Positions 35,032 to 44,330 of a DNA stretch of 64,000 bases are shown one piece after another. The first letter of the stretch is position 1; the number at the start of each line of letters is the position of its first letter. The translations under genes were made by a program, and so were the position numbers. The stretch spans positions 1,582,439 to 1,646,438 of the forward strand of contig NZ_JH470338.1 of NCBI RefSeq assembly GCF_000239695.1. The letters are read 5' to 3'. The notes beneath the pieces are model-generated. The model saw only the letters and a program-made list of their open reading frames with translations, made no database searches and had not been told where the DNA came from. This DNA comes from Actinomyces graevenitzii C83. GTDB lineage: Bacteria; Actinomycetota; Actinomycetes; Actinomycetales; Actinomycetaceae.

Positions 35032-36644
35032 TTGACGTTGCATCCCTATCTTTCTCCTACGTAAGTGAACTAACGGGAGACCGCGTAGAAGCCTTGAAAG
35101 ACGTGGATCTGTCAGCTGACGCCGGCAGCCTCACCCTGGTCTGCGGGGCCTCAGGCTGCGGCAAATCAACCCTCATGAAGGCACTAACCGGCCTGGTCCC
35201 ACAAATGACTCCAGGTGAGTTAGACGGGGTGGTGCGTATCAACGGACGCAACCTCGCCGACGTCGCCCTAACCGACGTCGGACATCTATGCTCCTCAGTC
35301 TTTCAAAACCCCCGCACCCAGTTCTTCTGCGACACAGTTGCCGAAGAACTAGCCTTCTGCGGAGAAAACTATGGCCGCGAGCGCGCCACACTGCGCCAGC
35401 AAAGCGAACGTGCCGCCAAGCTCATGGGCATCAGCCACCTGCTGGAGCGCAAGCTTGCAACCCTCTCGGGTGGGCAGCTGCAGAAGGTGGCGTTGGCCTG
35501 CGCACTGGCCAGCGGCGCCCCCGTACTGCTGGCAGATGAGCCCACCTCAAACCTGGACCCCGCCGCGATTAGTGAGGTGCGCGAGGCCCTGAAAGTACTT
35601 AAAGAGCAGGGCCTGACGATTGTTGTCGTTGAGCACCGCCTGCACTTCCTGCGCGACCTGGCTGATCAGGTGCTGCTCATGGAAGGCGGTAGGGTGACGC
35701 GGCGCTGGAGTGGCGCGGAGTTCTTCTCCATGGGGCAGGCGCAGCGTCGCTCGTTGGGGCTGCGCACGCTTGTGGACCCTGGCCCGCCCGAAACCTGGGT
35801 GGGGCAGGGCCAGGTGGGCCGCCAGGAAAATCAGGTGGGGCAGGGCCAGGTGGGCTGCCAGGAAAAACAGGCGGGGCAGGGCCAGGTGGGCTGCCAGGAA
35901 AATCAGGCGGGGCAGGGCCAGGCGGGCCGCCAGGAAAAACAGACGGGCCGCTGGGCAAATCAGGTGGGCCGACAGGAAAATAGGGAAGCCGCCGCAAACC
36001 CGGTGCGCCTGTCATGTCGGGGGCTGAGCTTTGCCTACGGTGCCAGCCCTGTTTTTGAAGGGCTCGACGCCGACTTTCCAGCTGGGCAGATCACCTGCAT
36101 TGCGGGAGCCAACGGCGTCGGCAAAACCACCCTAGTGCGGGTGCTGTGCGGGCTAGCCGCCCCCAGCTCAGGCAGCATCAGCATGGATGGCGTGCCCGCC
36201 TCACGCAAAACCCGGCGCTCGGCCTGCGCCCTAGTCATGCAAGACACCGGCCGCCAACTTTTTTCCGACACCCTCGCCGGGGAGCTAACAATTGGCGCCT
36301 CACACGCCAGCGGACAAAGTGGGGAACAACTACTGGCTGATTTCGACCTAGCTAACCTAGGCGAGCGCCACCCACTGAGCCTATCGGGTGGGCAAAAACA
36401 GCGCCTGGTTATCGCCGCCGCCCGCGCAACCGGTAGACCCATCGTCATCCTCGACGAACCCACCTCAGGGGTGGACGCCAGGCACCTAGATTCAATCACC
36501 GCCACCCTGCGGCGCATCGCGGACGAGGGGGCCGCCGTCGTCGTTGTTACCCACGACGGCGAGTTTGCCGCAGCCTGCGCAGACCGACTAATCACGCTCA
36601 CAGCGACGGGCATCAACTGCGCCCGCGAAGGAGACCAACAATGA
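35028..36644 (+). CDS. Fused double ATPase of the ECF transporter (EcfA1-EcfA2 in one chain)
   Basis: A 538-residue protein with two complete ABC ATPase domains. The first (about 1-240) has GASGCGKSTLMKAL, LSGGQLQKVALACAL and VLLADEPTSNLDP; the second (about 325-530) has GANGVGKTTLVRVL, LSGGQKQRLVIAAA and IVILDEPTSGVD. Both catalytic Glu residues are present. The two are joined by a repetitive linker of about 60 residues built from a 12-residue unit like VGQGQVGRQENQ, encoded by a 36-bp tandem repeat. ATGA overlap with ecfT and with the next gene indicates one polycistronic unit. Confidence 0.88.
   Translation: MIDVASLSFSYVSELTGDRVEALKDVDLSADAGSLTLVCGASGCGKSTLMKALTGLVPQMTPGELDGVVRINGRNLADVALTDVGHLCSSVFQNPRTQFFCDTVAEELAFCGENYGRERATLRQQSERAAKLMGISHLLERKLATLSGGQLQKVALACALASGAPVLLADEPTSNLDPAAISEVREALKVLKEQGLTIVVVEHRLHFLRDLADQVLLMEGGRVTRRWSGAEFFSMGQAQRRSLGLRTLVDPGPPETWVGQGQVGRQENQVGQGQVGCQEKQAGQGQVGCQENQAGQGQAGRQEKQTGRWANQVGRQENREAAANPVRLSCRGLSFAYGASPVFEGLDADFPAGQITCIAGANGVGKTTLVRVLCGLAAPSSGSISMDGVPASRKTRRSACALVMQDTGRQLFSDTLAGELTIGASHASGQSGEQLLADFDLANLGERHPLSLSGGQKQRLVIAAARATGRPIVILDEPTSGVDARHLDSITATLRRIADEGAAVVVVTHDGEFAAACADRLITLTATGINCAREGDQQ
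35799..35981 (+). repeat. 36-bp coding minisatellite in the EcfA linker
   Basis: Four full head-to-tail copies of a 36-bp unit starting gtggggcagggccaggtggg, with few mismatches, then one or two partial copies. The length is a multiple of three, so copy-number change keeps the frame and would alter linker length between the two ATPase domains. Confidence 0.9.
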
Positions 36645-38476
36645 CCACCAACCAAGACGAGAGCAAGGCAGTGCAAACTGCCTGCTTATGTGAAGTGCAG
36701 GGCAGTGCACAAAACAGCCAGGGCACGCAGGGCGACGATCCACGCGCCGCCTACCTGGCAGGCAAACGCGCCTTCAAAGAGCTAACCGCCCCAATTCGTA
36801 AATCCATGATCATTGCCCAGGTACTCGGGGTTCTCTATGGGGCGCTCGCGGTGGCCCCCTACGTTATCCTCGTTCAACTTGGACAGGTGCTGCTGGATGC
36901 CGCCCGGGCGGGTGTATCACCTGATCGCGGTGAGGTTATGGACCTACTGATGTGGCTTATCAGTGCCTTTGGGGCCCGCTACGGAATCTACTTTGTGGCC
37001 GTGACTGTCACTCACTTCGCGGACCTGCGTTTTGGGCACATCGTGCGCTCTCGCATGGTTAAAGTTTTATCCGGTGCCCCCCTAGCCTGGTTTACCTCCA
37101 CTAACTCAGGGACCGTGCGCAAAGCCATCCAGGACGACACACACGACGTACACACTGTTATCGCCCACGCGCCCGTCGAATCTACCGCTGCCATCAGCGC
37201 GCCGATCTCTTTAGTTATCTACGCCTTCATTGTTGACTGGCGACTTGGACTCCTCTCGATTGCCACCATCCCTATCTATGGCCTCATATATGCCTGGATG
37301 CTGGCAGGTATGGGGGATAAGACAGCGCAGATGGACCGTCACCTCACGCGCGTGTCAGCCACCATGGTTGAGTTCGTCTCCGGCATCAGCGTGGTTAAAG
37401 CCTTCGGCACTGTGGGGCGCTCACACCAGCGTTTCACCCAGGCTGCTGAGGAATATTCACGCTTCTACCGCGAGTGGTGCGACCCTATGCTGAAGGGCTC
37501 CGCATTGGGGCAGGCCAGTGTGTCTCCCTCCTTGATTCTGCTCATTTCGACGGCGGGAGGGGCGGCGCTGGCGGGCACGGGTGCAGTCAGCCCGGTTCAG
37601 GTCATCACCTGTGCGCTCATTGCCTTGGTTATCCCGGCGGCCATCGAGGTGCTGGGAACGACGGCTTGGGCCTATCAGATAGCGGGTGCTGCTGCGCTGC
37701 GTATCGTTAACCTGCTTTCTGTGAAGCCCCTGCCCGCCACTGGCACTTTGGTGCCTGAAGCGGCGGATATTGAGATCGACGACGTCTGCTTCTCTTACGG
37801 CCCTACGCTCGCCTTAGATCATGTAAGTTTGCGCGTGCCCGAAGGTAGTATCACTGCGCTGGTGGGTTCTTCTGGTTCTGGTAAGTCCACCCTGGCCACA
37901 CTGGTTGCGCGCTTTGCTGACCCGGACCAAGGCAGGATCCGTATTGGTGGCGTAGATCTGCGCGACGTCGACCCAAATGCGCTCTACAAGCATGTCTCGT
38001 TTGTGCTTCAAGACCCGCAGCTTCTTGATATTTCCGTGCGTGAAAATATTGCGCTCGGTATGCCCGAGGCCAGTGACGAGGCAATCTGGGCTGCTGCTAA
38101 AGCTGCCTGCATAGATGATTATGTGCGCGGCCTACCTCAAGGTCTTAACGCCGTTATTGGCCAGGATGCGCATCCTTCAGGCGGCCAAGCTCAGCGTATT
38201 GCGATTGCACGCGCCCTGCTTGTAGACGCCCCCATCCTTGTACTTGATGAGGCCACCGCCTTCACAGACCCGGAGGCTGAGGCCGATATCCAGGCGGCCC
38301 TGACCCGACTGGTCCAAGGCAAGACCGTTCTGGTGATCGCCCACCGTGCTACCTCAATTGCCGGCGTCGATCAGATTGCCATCCTTGAGGCGGGACGTCT
38401 CATTGCGCACGGCACCCACGAGCAACTCGCCGACCACCCATACATGCGTCGCATGAGCGCAGTGAAAGGACACTGA
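36641..38476 (+). CDS. ABC exporter-type permease/ATPase, IrtA/YbtP-like half transporter 1
   Basis: A 611-residue half transporter: about 50 hydrophilic residues, six helices (about 60-360) and an ABC domain (about 375-600). Walker A GSSGSGKSTLATLV, a modified signature PSGGQAQRIAIARAL and Walker B ILVLDEATAFTDPEAE. The DEATAF-DPE wording rather than DEATSALD is typical of siderophore-linked IrtA/IrtB and YbtP/YbtQ proteins. With its partner it likely forms a heterodimer; in mycobacteria such pairs import iron-siderophores despite the exporter fold. ATGA overlap with the ATPase gene; one base before the next. Confidence 0.85.
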   Translation: MTTNQDESKAVQTACLCEVQGSAQNSQGTQGDDPRAAYLAGKRAFKELTAPIRKSMIIAQVLGVLYGALAVAPYVILVQLGQVLLDAARAGVSPDRGEVMDLLMWLISAFGARYGIYFVAVTVTHFADLRFGHIVRSRMVKVLSGAPLAWFTSTNSGTVRKAIQDDTHDVHTVIAHAPVESTAAISAPISLVIYAFIVDWRLGLLSIATIPIYGLIYAWMLAGMGDKTAQMDRHLTRVSATMVEFVSGISVVKAFGTVGRSHQRFTQAAEEYSRFYREWCDPMLKGSALGQASVSPSLILLISTAGGAALAGTGAVSPVQVITCALIALVIPAAIEVLGTTAWAYQIAGAAALRIVNLLSVKPLPATGTLVPEAADIEIDDVCFSYGPTLALDHVSLRVPEGSITALVGSSGSGKSTLATLVARFADPDQGRIRIGGVDLRDVDPNALYKHVSFVLQDPQLLDISVRENIALGMPEASDEAIWAAAKAACIDDYVRGLPQGLNAVIGQDAHPSGGQAQRIAIARALLVDAPILVLDEATAFTDPEAEADIQAALTRLVQGKTVLVIAHRATSIAGVDQIAILEAGRLIAHGTHEQLADHPYMRRMSAVKGH

Positions 38477-38477
38477 C

Positions 38478-40277
38478 ATGTTTGAGCTTATATCACGACT
38501 GCGTGAACCACTTTCTGCTGCGGGACGCACTAATTTCAGGCAGGTGACGGCGCTTTCCTGCATTGTTGGCGTGGTTAGAGGTTTATCCCTGATCGCGTTC
38601 ATCCCGGCCGCAATTGCCTTAACTTCAGGGCGTCCAGCCTGGGGCATGAACCTAACTGCCTGGCTCATCGTACTGGCGTTGTGCGCGCTAGCTTCATTCA
38701 TCACTGAATACCTGCTAGCTATGCGATCCTATATGGTCTCCTTCGACTTCCTGTCCAACATGCACCGCGCAATCGGTGACAAGGTGGCTTCCCTGCCGCT
38801 GGGCTCTTTCCGGGCGGACACGGCCGGAAAGATGTCACGCCTGGTTTCACGTGAACTAATGCTGTTAGGCGAGATGTTCGCGCACATGTATTCGCCCTTC
38901 ATCGCTGCGATCGTCACTTCACTGACGATGCTTGTGGGTATCACTGTGTTCTCACCGGCTCTGGGGCTAGTGTGTGTGCTAGCCATTCCCGTCATCGCTG
39001 GGGGAGTGTGCGTAGCCCGCGCCTGCCTGAATTCCGGGTCTGCGCTTAAAGAGCCTCCCGCCCAAGAGTTGTCTCACCGCATCGTAGAGTATGCAACCAA
39101 GCAGGGGGCCCTGCGCGCGTGCGGGCGCTCCAGCTCATATGAGCCGCTTGAGCGGGCCGAGGACACCTATGGGAAAGCCGCGCGGCGTTCACTGATACGT
39201 GAAACCGTCGGTCAGGTGGTCAACGGAATGGCCGCTCAGGTGGTAGTGGTTTCACTGATTATTGCGATTGGTCTGTTGGCAGTGGGCGGTAGCGTCAGCC
39301 CTGTGGAGGCGATCGTCTCGATTGGTCTGCTTTTGCGCTTTACACAGATCCTCGTCGATATTGGGATGCTAGCCTCCGCCTTTGAAACCCGCCGCCCAGT
39401 GTTGGATCTAAGCCACGAGGTCCTTAGCGCCCCCGAACTGCCAATCCTTCCAGCCAGCCCCGATCAGGACCCGGCCAGTTCCAATCATGATCCGTTCAGC
39501 TCCGATCAGGACCCGGCCTGCTCTGATTCCGCTGTGGCCCTTACTGACGTGTCCTTCGCCTACGAGGCCGACCACCCCGTCCTGCGCGGCGTCTCCTTCC
39601 AGGTTGCGCCGGGCACCATGACGGCGATCGTGGGCCCCTCAGGTTGTGGTAAGACCACTATCGCGCGCCTGGTTGCTCGCTTCTACGACGTCGACGCCGG
39701 CAGCGTGAGCGTGAGGGGACGCGACGTACGCCAATGGGACACTGCCCAGCTCATGGCCCAGCTGTCGCTAGTCTTCCAGGATGTATATCTTTTCGATGAC
39801 ACACTCGAAGCTAACGTACGCATTGGTAGAGCCGATGCCAGCGACGACGACGTTAAAGAAGCAGCCCGCCTAAGCGGCGTCGACGAAATCGTTGAGCGCC
39901 TACCACTAGGGTGGAAAACCCGTGTAGGTGAAGGAGGCCGCGCCCTATCGGGCGGCGAACGTCAACGCGTCTCCATTGCCCGCGCCCTACTCAAAGCCGC
40001 CCCCATTGTTCTCTTCGACGAGGCCACCAGCGCACTGGACCTCGAAAACGAAAACCGCATCACCGAGGCCATGGGTGCGCTACGACGCAACGCCACCCTC
40101 ATTGTCATCGCCCATAAACTCGACACCATTACCGCCGCAGACCAGATCGTTGTGCTTGACCACGCTGGCCGCGTAGCTCAGGTAGGCACACACGCCGAGC
40201 TCTATAGCCAAAGCGATGGACAATACCGGGCCTTCTGGCAGGCCCGCAGTCGGGCAGCCGGATGGAAGCTGGTCTAA
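38478..40277 (+). CDS. ABC exporter-type permease/ATPase, IrtB/YbtQ-like half transporter 2
   Basis: A 599-residue half transporter. Helices span about 20-320; a Ser/Asp/Pro-rich repeat (ASPDQDPASSNHDPFSSDQD) links to the ABC domain (about 350-590). Walker A GPSGCGKTTIARLV, canonical signature ALSGGERQRVSIARAL and Walker B IVLFDEATSALD. Against the altered signature of the upstream gene, this suggests an asymmetric heterodimer. An imperfect parS-like word at 38843 lies in its coding region. ATG two bases after the preceding stop. It ends the five-gene unit, which a terminator closes. Confidence 0.85.
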   Translation: MFELISRLREPLSAAGRTNFRQVTALSCIVGVVRGLSLIAFIPAAIALTSGRPAWGMNLTAWLIVLALCALASFITEYLLAMRSYMVSFDFLSNMHRAIGDKVASLPLGSFRADTAGKMSRLVSRELMLLGEMFAHMYSPFIAAIVTSLTMLVGITVFSPALGLVCVLAIPVIAGGVCVARACLNSGSALKEPPAQELSHRIVEYATKQGALRACGRSSSYEPLERAEDTYGKAARRSLIRETVGQVVNGMAAQVVVVSLIIAIGLLAVGGSVSPVEAIVSIGLLLRFTQILVDIGMLASAFETRRPVLDLSHEVLSAPELPILPASPDQDPASSNHDPFSSDQDPACSDSAVALTDVSFAYEADHPVLRGVSFQVAPGTMTAIVGPSGCGKTTIARLVARFYDVDAGSVSVRGRDVRQWDTAQLMAQLSLVFQDVYLFDDTLEANVRIGRADASDDDVKEAARLSGVDEIVERLPLGWKTRVGEGGRALSGGERQRVSIARALLKAAPIVLFDEATSALDLENENRITEAMGALRRNATLIVIAHKLDTITAADQIVVLDHAGRVAQVGTHAELYSQSDGQYRAFWQARSRAAGWKLV

Positions 40278-40326
40278 ACCGGGCGGAGACTGGTCTAAAA
40301 ACCCGGTGGAGACTGGTCTAAAACCA
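40267..40326. repeat. Three copies of a ~22-bp tandem repeat at the end of the ABC operon
   Basis: Units of the form GA(A/G)(G/A)CTGGTCTAAA..CCGG, the first containing the stop codon of the gene. Likely slippage-generated. Confidence 0.8.
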
Positions 40327-40353
40327 TCTCCAATTGAGGCTGATCAAAAAAGC

Positions 40354-40385
40354 ACTCCCGCGAGCCATGGCTCGCGGGAGTTTTG
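40354..40385. terminator. Bidirectional terminator between the ABC operon and brnQ
   Basis: Perfect stem ACTCCCGCGAGC/GCTCGCGGGAGT with a CATG loop, flanked by AAAAAAGC and TTTTGC, so both converging units could use it. Confidence 0.92.
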
Positions 40386-40391
40386 CTGATC

Positions 40392-41759
40392 TTAGGCTTT
40401 GGCGCGTGATAGATCCACAATCAAACCCAAGCCTGCCACCAATGCCGTAGGCAGGATCCAGCCTAGCTGCGCACCCTGGCCGGGGGAGAGAGCCAGCAAG
40501 TCAGTTAGCAGCGTTGGCATGTTTTTAACATGCTCACTGGCAAAGGTAAGCGCTGACCATAAGGTTGCGCCCCACGCAGCGAAAGTGAACATGAAATTAC
40601 TGCGCAGACGCAACGCGTGGCTGAGCAAAGTCGCAAACACCAAAGCAATCGCAATGGGGTACAGGAAAGTAATCAGCGGAGCTGAGATCTTAAGCAGAGT
40701 CTCCAAACCATAGCTAGCAAAGGCGAAACCAATCACCGCAAAAACAATCAGCAACGCCCGGTAACTAAGCTTTGGAATAAGCCGATTAAAGAACTCAGCA
40801 GAGGCTGCCAACAAGCCCACCGCCGTCGTCATACAAGCCAACAACACCGTCAAACCATAGGCATACCTACCAACCGACCCCATAGTCAGTGCCGACGCAT
40901 CCGAAAGCAGGGCGGCGCCGTCGCTATAACTAGCCCCATTAGGCATTAACTGACCCACAAAACCCAAGCCCACATAAACTGTGGCCAGCAGGGCGCCAGC
41001 GATCAGCGCGGCAATGCCGGTGTGGGTGGTGGCCCCCGAGCGGGAAATGCCGGTGCGGCCAAAAGTGAAGGCGTTAACCACCACGATACCGAAAGCCAAA
41101 GCAGCTACAGAGTCCATCGTCATATAGCCGGATAACAAACCGGCATTAATCGGCTGCGTGGTGTAATCACCCTGGGGAGCGCCAGGGCTGGTCTCAAAGA
41201 CACTCAGCGCGCGCGTCACCAACAGAACCAGCAGTAGCAGCAAGGCCGGGGTGAGGATCTTACCCAAGTAATTAACCACCTTGCCTTCACGCCAGCAAAG
41301 CAGTACTGCCACGGTGAAAAACACAGCGTTGAAAATAATCGAAGGCAAAATACCTTCGCTATTAATAATCGGTTTTATAGCGGTTGAATAGCTAACCGCA
41401 CCGGTACGCGGCACGCCGTAAATAGCGCCAATCGACAAATACACTGCCGAAGGGAAAATAACCCCAAACACCTTACCGGCGCGCGAGGAAAGATCGCGCA
41501 GGTCAGCTCCGGCCACCGCAATAGCAAAAACAGAAATAACCGGTAGTAGTACGCCACCGATCAAAAAGCCGGTAATTGCGGGAGTGAAGGCAGTGCCCGC
41601 CTGGGCGCCCATCACTGGTGGGAAGATCAGGTTTCCGGCTCCGAAGAACATCGAAAACAGCATCAGTGACACGGCAATAAGCGAGACTTTACCGGCCTGC
41701 TTGGACTTATGCGGTTCAGCGCTAGGCGGTGAAAGAGTGTGAGCTGATTTAGCTGCCAT
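40392..41759 (-). CDS. brnQ: Branched-chain amino acid uptake carrier BrnQ (LIVCS family)
   Basis: A 455-residue polytopic protein with about 12 helices. It begins with a family signature (FSMFFGAGNLIFPPVMGAQAG at about 35-55) and carries YGVPRTGAVSYSTAI, GYMTMDSVAALAFGIVVVNA and ACMTTAVGLLAASAEFFNRL. BrnQ imports leucine, isoleucine and valine with Na+ or H+, the opposite direction to the AzlCD pair at 11.9-13.1 kb. Transcribed alone leftward, with a parS/hairpin region upstream. Confidence 0.92.
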   Translation of the reverse strand: MAAKSAHTLSPPSAEPHKSKQAGKVSLIAVSLMLFSMFFGAGNLIFPPVMGAQAGTAFTPAITGFLIGGVLLPVISVFAIAVAGADLRDLSSRAGKVFGVIFPSAVYLSIGAIYGVPRTGAVSYSTAIKPIINSEGILPSIIFNAVFFTVAVLLCWREGKVVNYLGKILTPALLLLLVLLVTRALSVFETSPGAPQGDYTTQPINAGLLSGYMTMDSVAALAFGIVVVNAFTFGRTGISRSGATTHTGIAALIAGALLATVYVGLGFVGQLMPNGASYSDGAALLSDASALTMGSVGRYAYGLTVLLACMTTAVGLLAASAEFFNRLIPKLSYRALLIVFAVIGFAFASYGLETLLKISAPLITFLYPIAIALVFATLLSHALRLRSNFMFTFAAWGATLWSALTFASEHVKNMPTLLTDLLALSPGQGAQLGWILPTALVAGLGLIVDLSRAKA

Positions 41760-41882
41760 AGCGTTTAGGTCTTTCGTCTAGAAGATATTCGATAGGACAA
41801 GTCTTGCAGTCTAGACAAATATCTACCAGGCCTACTTTACTAAATACCAAATTTCAGGGTGGCTGGGGTGCAGGCAAAAAAT

Positions 41883-41922
41883 GTTGGGGGTGAGTGTTTC
41901 ACGTGAAACACTCACCCCCAAC
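41883..41922. promoter_or_regulatory. parS: parS site 4 inside a perfect 40-bp palindrome (also ddl terminator-like)
   Basis: TGTTTCACGTGAAACA at 41895-41910 is extended by 12-bp perfect complementary arms (GTTGGGGGTGAG on the left), giving 20 + 20 bases with no mismatch. On the minus strand the hairpin is followed by ATTTTTTG and lies 36 bases beyond the ddl stop, exactly where its terminator should be. Confidence 0.9.
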
Positions 41923-41958
41923 GCAGGCTATGTAGTCGGTATTTTGCGGCGCTAGCGG

Positions 41959-42930
41959 CTACTGGGCGTCCTGGCCCTCGCCCTGATAGTTGTTGTAGGC
42001 GGCTAACACCAGCTGCTGGCACAGCTGCGTGAAGTTACCATCCACCTCAGCTGCCAGCGGCAGCAGCGAAGTCTCAGTCATGCCCGGCACCACGTTCACG
42101 TCAATGAACCAAGGCGTGCCCTCGGCGTCGACAATAAAGTCAGAGCGCGACAGCGCCCCTAAACCTAAAGTCTCGTGAACCTTCACCGCCGCCTCACGCA
42201 CGGCGTCGTCACGCGCCTGATCTAAACGTGCGGGCACAAAAAACTCACTACGCCCAGGGTTGTAGCGGGCATCGTAGTCGTAGGAGCCGTCAGTAACAAT
42301 CTCCACCGTAGGCAGGGCCCGAGCTACGCCGTCGCCGTCACGCACCACCGAAACGGAAGCCTCCACGCCCTCCACAAACACCTCAATCAAGGCGTTGTCA
42401 GAATAGGCGAAACACTCCACCATCGCAGAACGCAGCGAGTCGACGTCGTCGGCATAAGAAACCCCCAGTGCCGAGCCGCCCTGGAACGGCTTAACCACCA
42501 GCGGCAGACCCAGGTGCGCAATCACCAAATCCAGCAGCTCATTGGCGCCCAGCTGGTTGAAGAAAGACTGCGGCAAGGTCAACGAATCAGGCGTGGCCAC
42601 ACCCGCCGTACGCACCCCAGCCTTAGCGGTGGGCTTGTAGCTAGCGCGCTGGCAGCCATCGGAGTGCGTGCCCACAAACGGCACCTCCAGGGCTAACAGG
42701 ATGTTTTGCAAACTGCCATCCTCGCCCGTGGAGCCGTGCACCAGCGGCCACACTACATCCGGGTTGTAGCTGCGCAAAGACGCCAGCATAGAGGCGTCAG
42801 GGCAGAAAGTATTAACTTCGTGGCCGGCCTCGCGCAGCGCCCTAGCTACGCGGTGAGCCGAGCGCAGCGAAACCTCACGCTCATGGTTGAGGCCGCCGGC
42901 AATGATGGCCACACGCAATTGCTGTGTCAT
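41959..42930 (-). CDS. ddl: D-alanine-D-alanine ligase family protein
   Basis: A 323-residue ATP-grasp ligase. The N-terminal GGLNHEREVSLRSA and PLVHGSTGEDGSLQNIL, the ATP-grasp PLVVKPFQGGSALGVSY and the C-terminal WFIDVNVVPGMTETSLLP are typical Ddl motifs. It would make D-Ala-D-Ala for peptidoglycan precursors. The usual NTxPGMTxxS appears as NVVPGMTETS, a small variation. Another ddl could exist elsewhere and this copy may have a different acyl acceptor; nothing visible indicates a D-Lac specificity. It stands in the accessory stretch between parB and trxA. Confidence 0.85.
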   Translation of the reverse strand: MTQQLRVAIIAGGLNHEREVSLRSAHRVARALREAGHEVNTFCPDASMLASLRSYNPDVVWPLVHGSTGEDGSLQNILLALEVPFVGTHSDGCQRASYKPTAKAGVRTAGVATPDSLTLPQSFFNQLGANELLDLVIAHLGLPLVVKPFQGGSALGVSYADDVDSLRSAMVECFAYSDNALIEVFVEGVEASVSVVRDGDGVARALPTVEIVTDGSYDYDARYNPGRSEFFVPARLDQARDDAVREAAVKVHETLGLGALSRSDFIVDAEGTPWFIDVNVVPGMTETSLLPLAAEVDGNFTQLCQQLVLAAYNNYQGEGQDAQ

Positions 42931-43055
42931 GAAAGGCCTTTCTATACGGCTAAAAATTTAAATAGGGGTAAGCGGAGTCCGGGTGTCCGGTGACGGTCCC
43001 GCACTGACAGGCGCCGGGGCGGGCGGGGCAAGGTGGTAACCAGGGACCCGGCGGA

Positions 43056-44330
43056 CTAGTGCTGTCCGGGAGCAGGGCGCTTGGCCGTGCCAAACAGCGA
43101 AACCAGCTCCAGGTCGCGGTTAACCACCTCAGAGATGCGGCGCACGCCCTCACGAATATCTTGCTCATTGGGGTAGCAGTAGGACAGACGCATATGGTTG
43201 CGGCCCTCGCCGTTGGCGTAGAAGGCGGTACCCGAAACATAAGCCACCAAGTTAGTTACCGCGCGCGGCAGCATGTCCTTGGCATCCAGGCCCTGCGGCA
43301 ACTTAACCCAGGTGTAAAAACCACCCTCGGGAACATTCCACTGGCACATGGGCAGGTAGTCGTTAAGAGCCTGAATCATGGCGTCACGTCGCGAGCGGTA
43401 CATGCCTCGGAAAGTGGAAATCTGGTTGCGCCAGTCAAACTCGCTTAGGTACATGGAGATCGAATACTGGCCCATAGAGGTGGGGCACAGGATCGCAGAC
43501 TCAGAGGCTAGCTTCAGCTTTTCGCACATTGCCGACGGCGCACAGGCCCAGCCCACACGGTAACCAGGGGCGAAAATCTTAGAGACAGATCCCAGATACA
43601 GTACGTGATCGGGCGCCAAGCTCTTAAACGAAGTGTAGGTGCGCCCGTCAAAGCCCAGTAGGCCGTAGGGGTTGTCCTCCACAATCAGCACGTGGTGGCG
43701 CTTGCAAATCTCCACGATCTGCGGGCGACGCTCCTCGCTAACGCACACCCCGGCAGGGTTGTGGTAGTTGGGAATGGTGTAGAAGAACTTAACCTTGCGG
43801 CCCTCGCGCTCCAGGCGAGTGAAAGTTTCTTCTAAGGCCTGAGGAATGACGCCGTCGGCATCAATAGGGCTCTGCACTACCTCAGCCTCATAGGCGCGGA
43901 AAATACCCAGGCTGCCCAGGTAGGAGGGGGCCTCACAGACCACCACGTCACCCGGGTTAATCATGATTTCGGTGATTAGATCCACGGCCTGCTGAGAGCC
44001 GGTGGTGATGAGGATATTGGCACTGTCAGCCTCGATGCCCTCATAAGCCATTACTTCAGTGAGCTGCTCTGCCAGCTGCGGCAGACCTTTACCGTTGCCG
44101 TATTGCAGGGCCTTGTAGCCGTCACGCAGCAGCATCTGTTTGGTGGCTTCAGCGATGTCAGCCATGGGCAGGTCTTTGAGGTTGGGCATCCCGCCGGCCA
44201 GTGAAACTACCTCCGGGCGCGATGCCACCGAGAATAAGGAACGCACTTCTGACTCGCGCAGCCCTGCGGCTCGCTCTGCGTAGGAGTCTAGCCAGGGGTC
44301 GAGTCGGTTACCTCTTTGATTCTCAGTCAC
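43056..44330 (-). CDS. PLP-dependent aminotransferase (class I/II, LysN/MocR-like without HTH)
   Basis: A 424-residue fold-type I aminotransferase. Conserved features: SLAGGMPNLKDLP at about 40-52, TTGSQQAVDLI, YTIPNYHNPAGV, IVEDNPYGLL and the PLP lysine in YLGSVSKIFAPGYRVGW. These resemble 2-aminoadipate or aromatic/branched-chain aminotransferases of the LysN/ARO8 group. A gene of this family occurs next to parB/trx loci in Streptomyces. The substrate is not decided by sequence; brnQ nearby makes a branched-chain role conceivable. Confidence 0.85.
   Translation of the reverse strand: MTENQRGNRLDPWLDSYAERAAGLRESEVRSLFSVASRPEVVSLAGGMPNLKDLPMADIAEATKQMLLRDGYKALQYGNGKGLPQLAEQLTEVMAYEGIEADSANILITTGSQQAVDLITEIMINPGDVVVCEAPSYLGSLGIFRAYEAEVVQSPIDADGVIPQALEETFTRLEREGRKVKFFYTIPNYHNPAGVCVSEERRPQIVEICKRHHVLIVEDNPYGLLGFDGRTYTSFKSLAPDHVLYLGSVSKIFAPGYRVGWACAPSAMCEKLKLASESAILCPTSMGQYSISMYLSEFDWRNQISTFRGMYRSRRDAMIQALNDYLPMCQWNVPEGGFYTWVKLPQGLDAKDMLPRAVTNLVAYVSGTAFYANGEGRNHMRLSYCYPNEQDIREGVRRISEVVNRDLELVSLFGTAKRPAPGQH

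Noticed and set aside
38842..38856. Sixth parS-like word GGTTTCACGTGAACT
   Set aside because: The right arm breaks (AACT instead of AAAC), inside coding sequence; ParB binding is unlikely.
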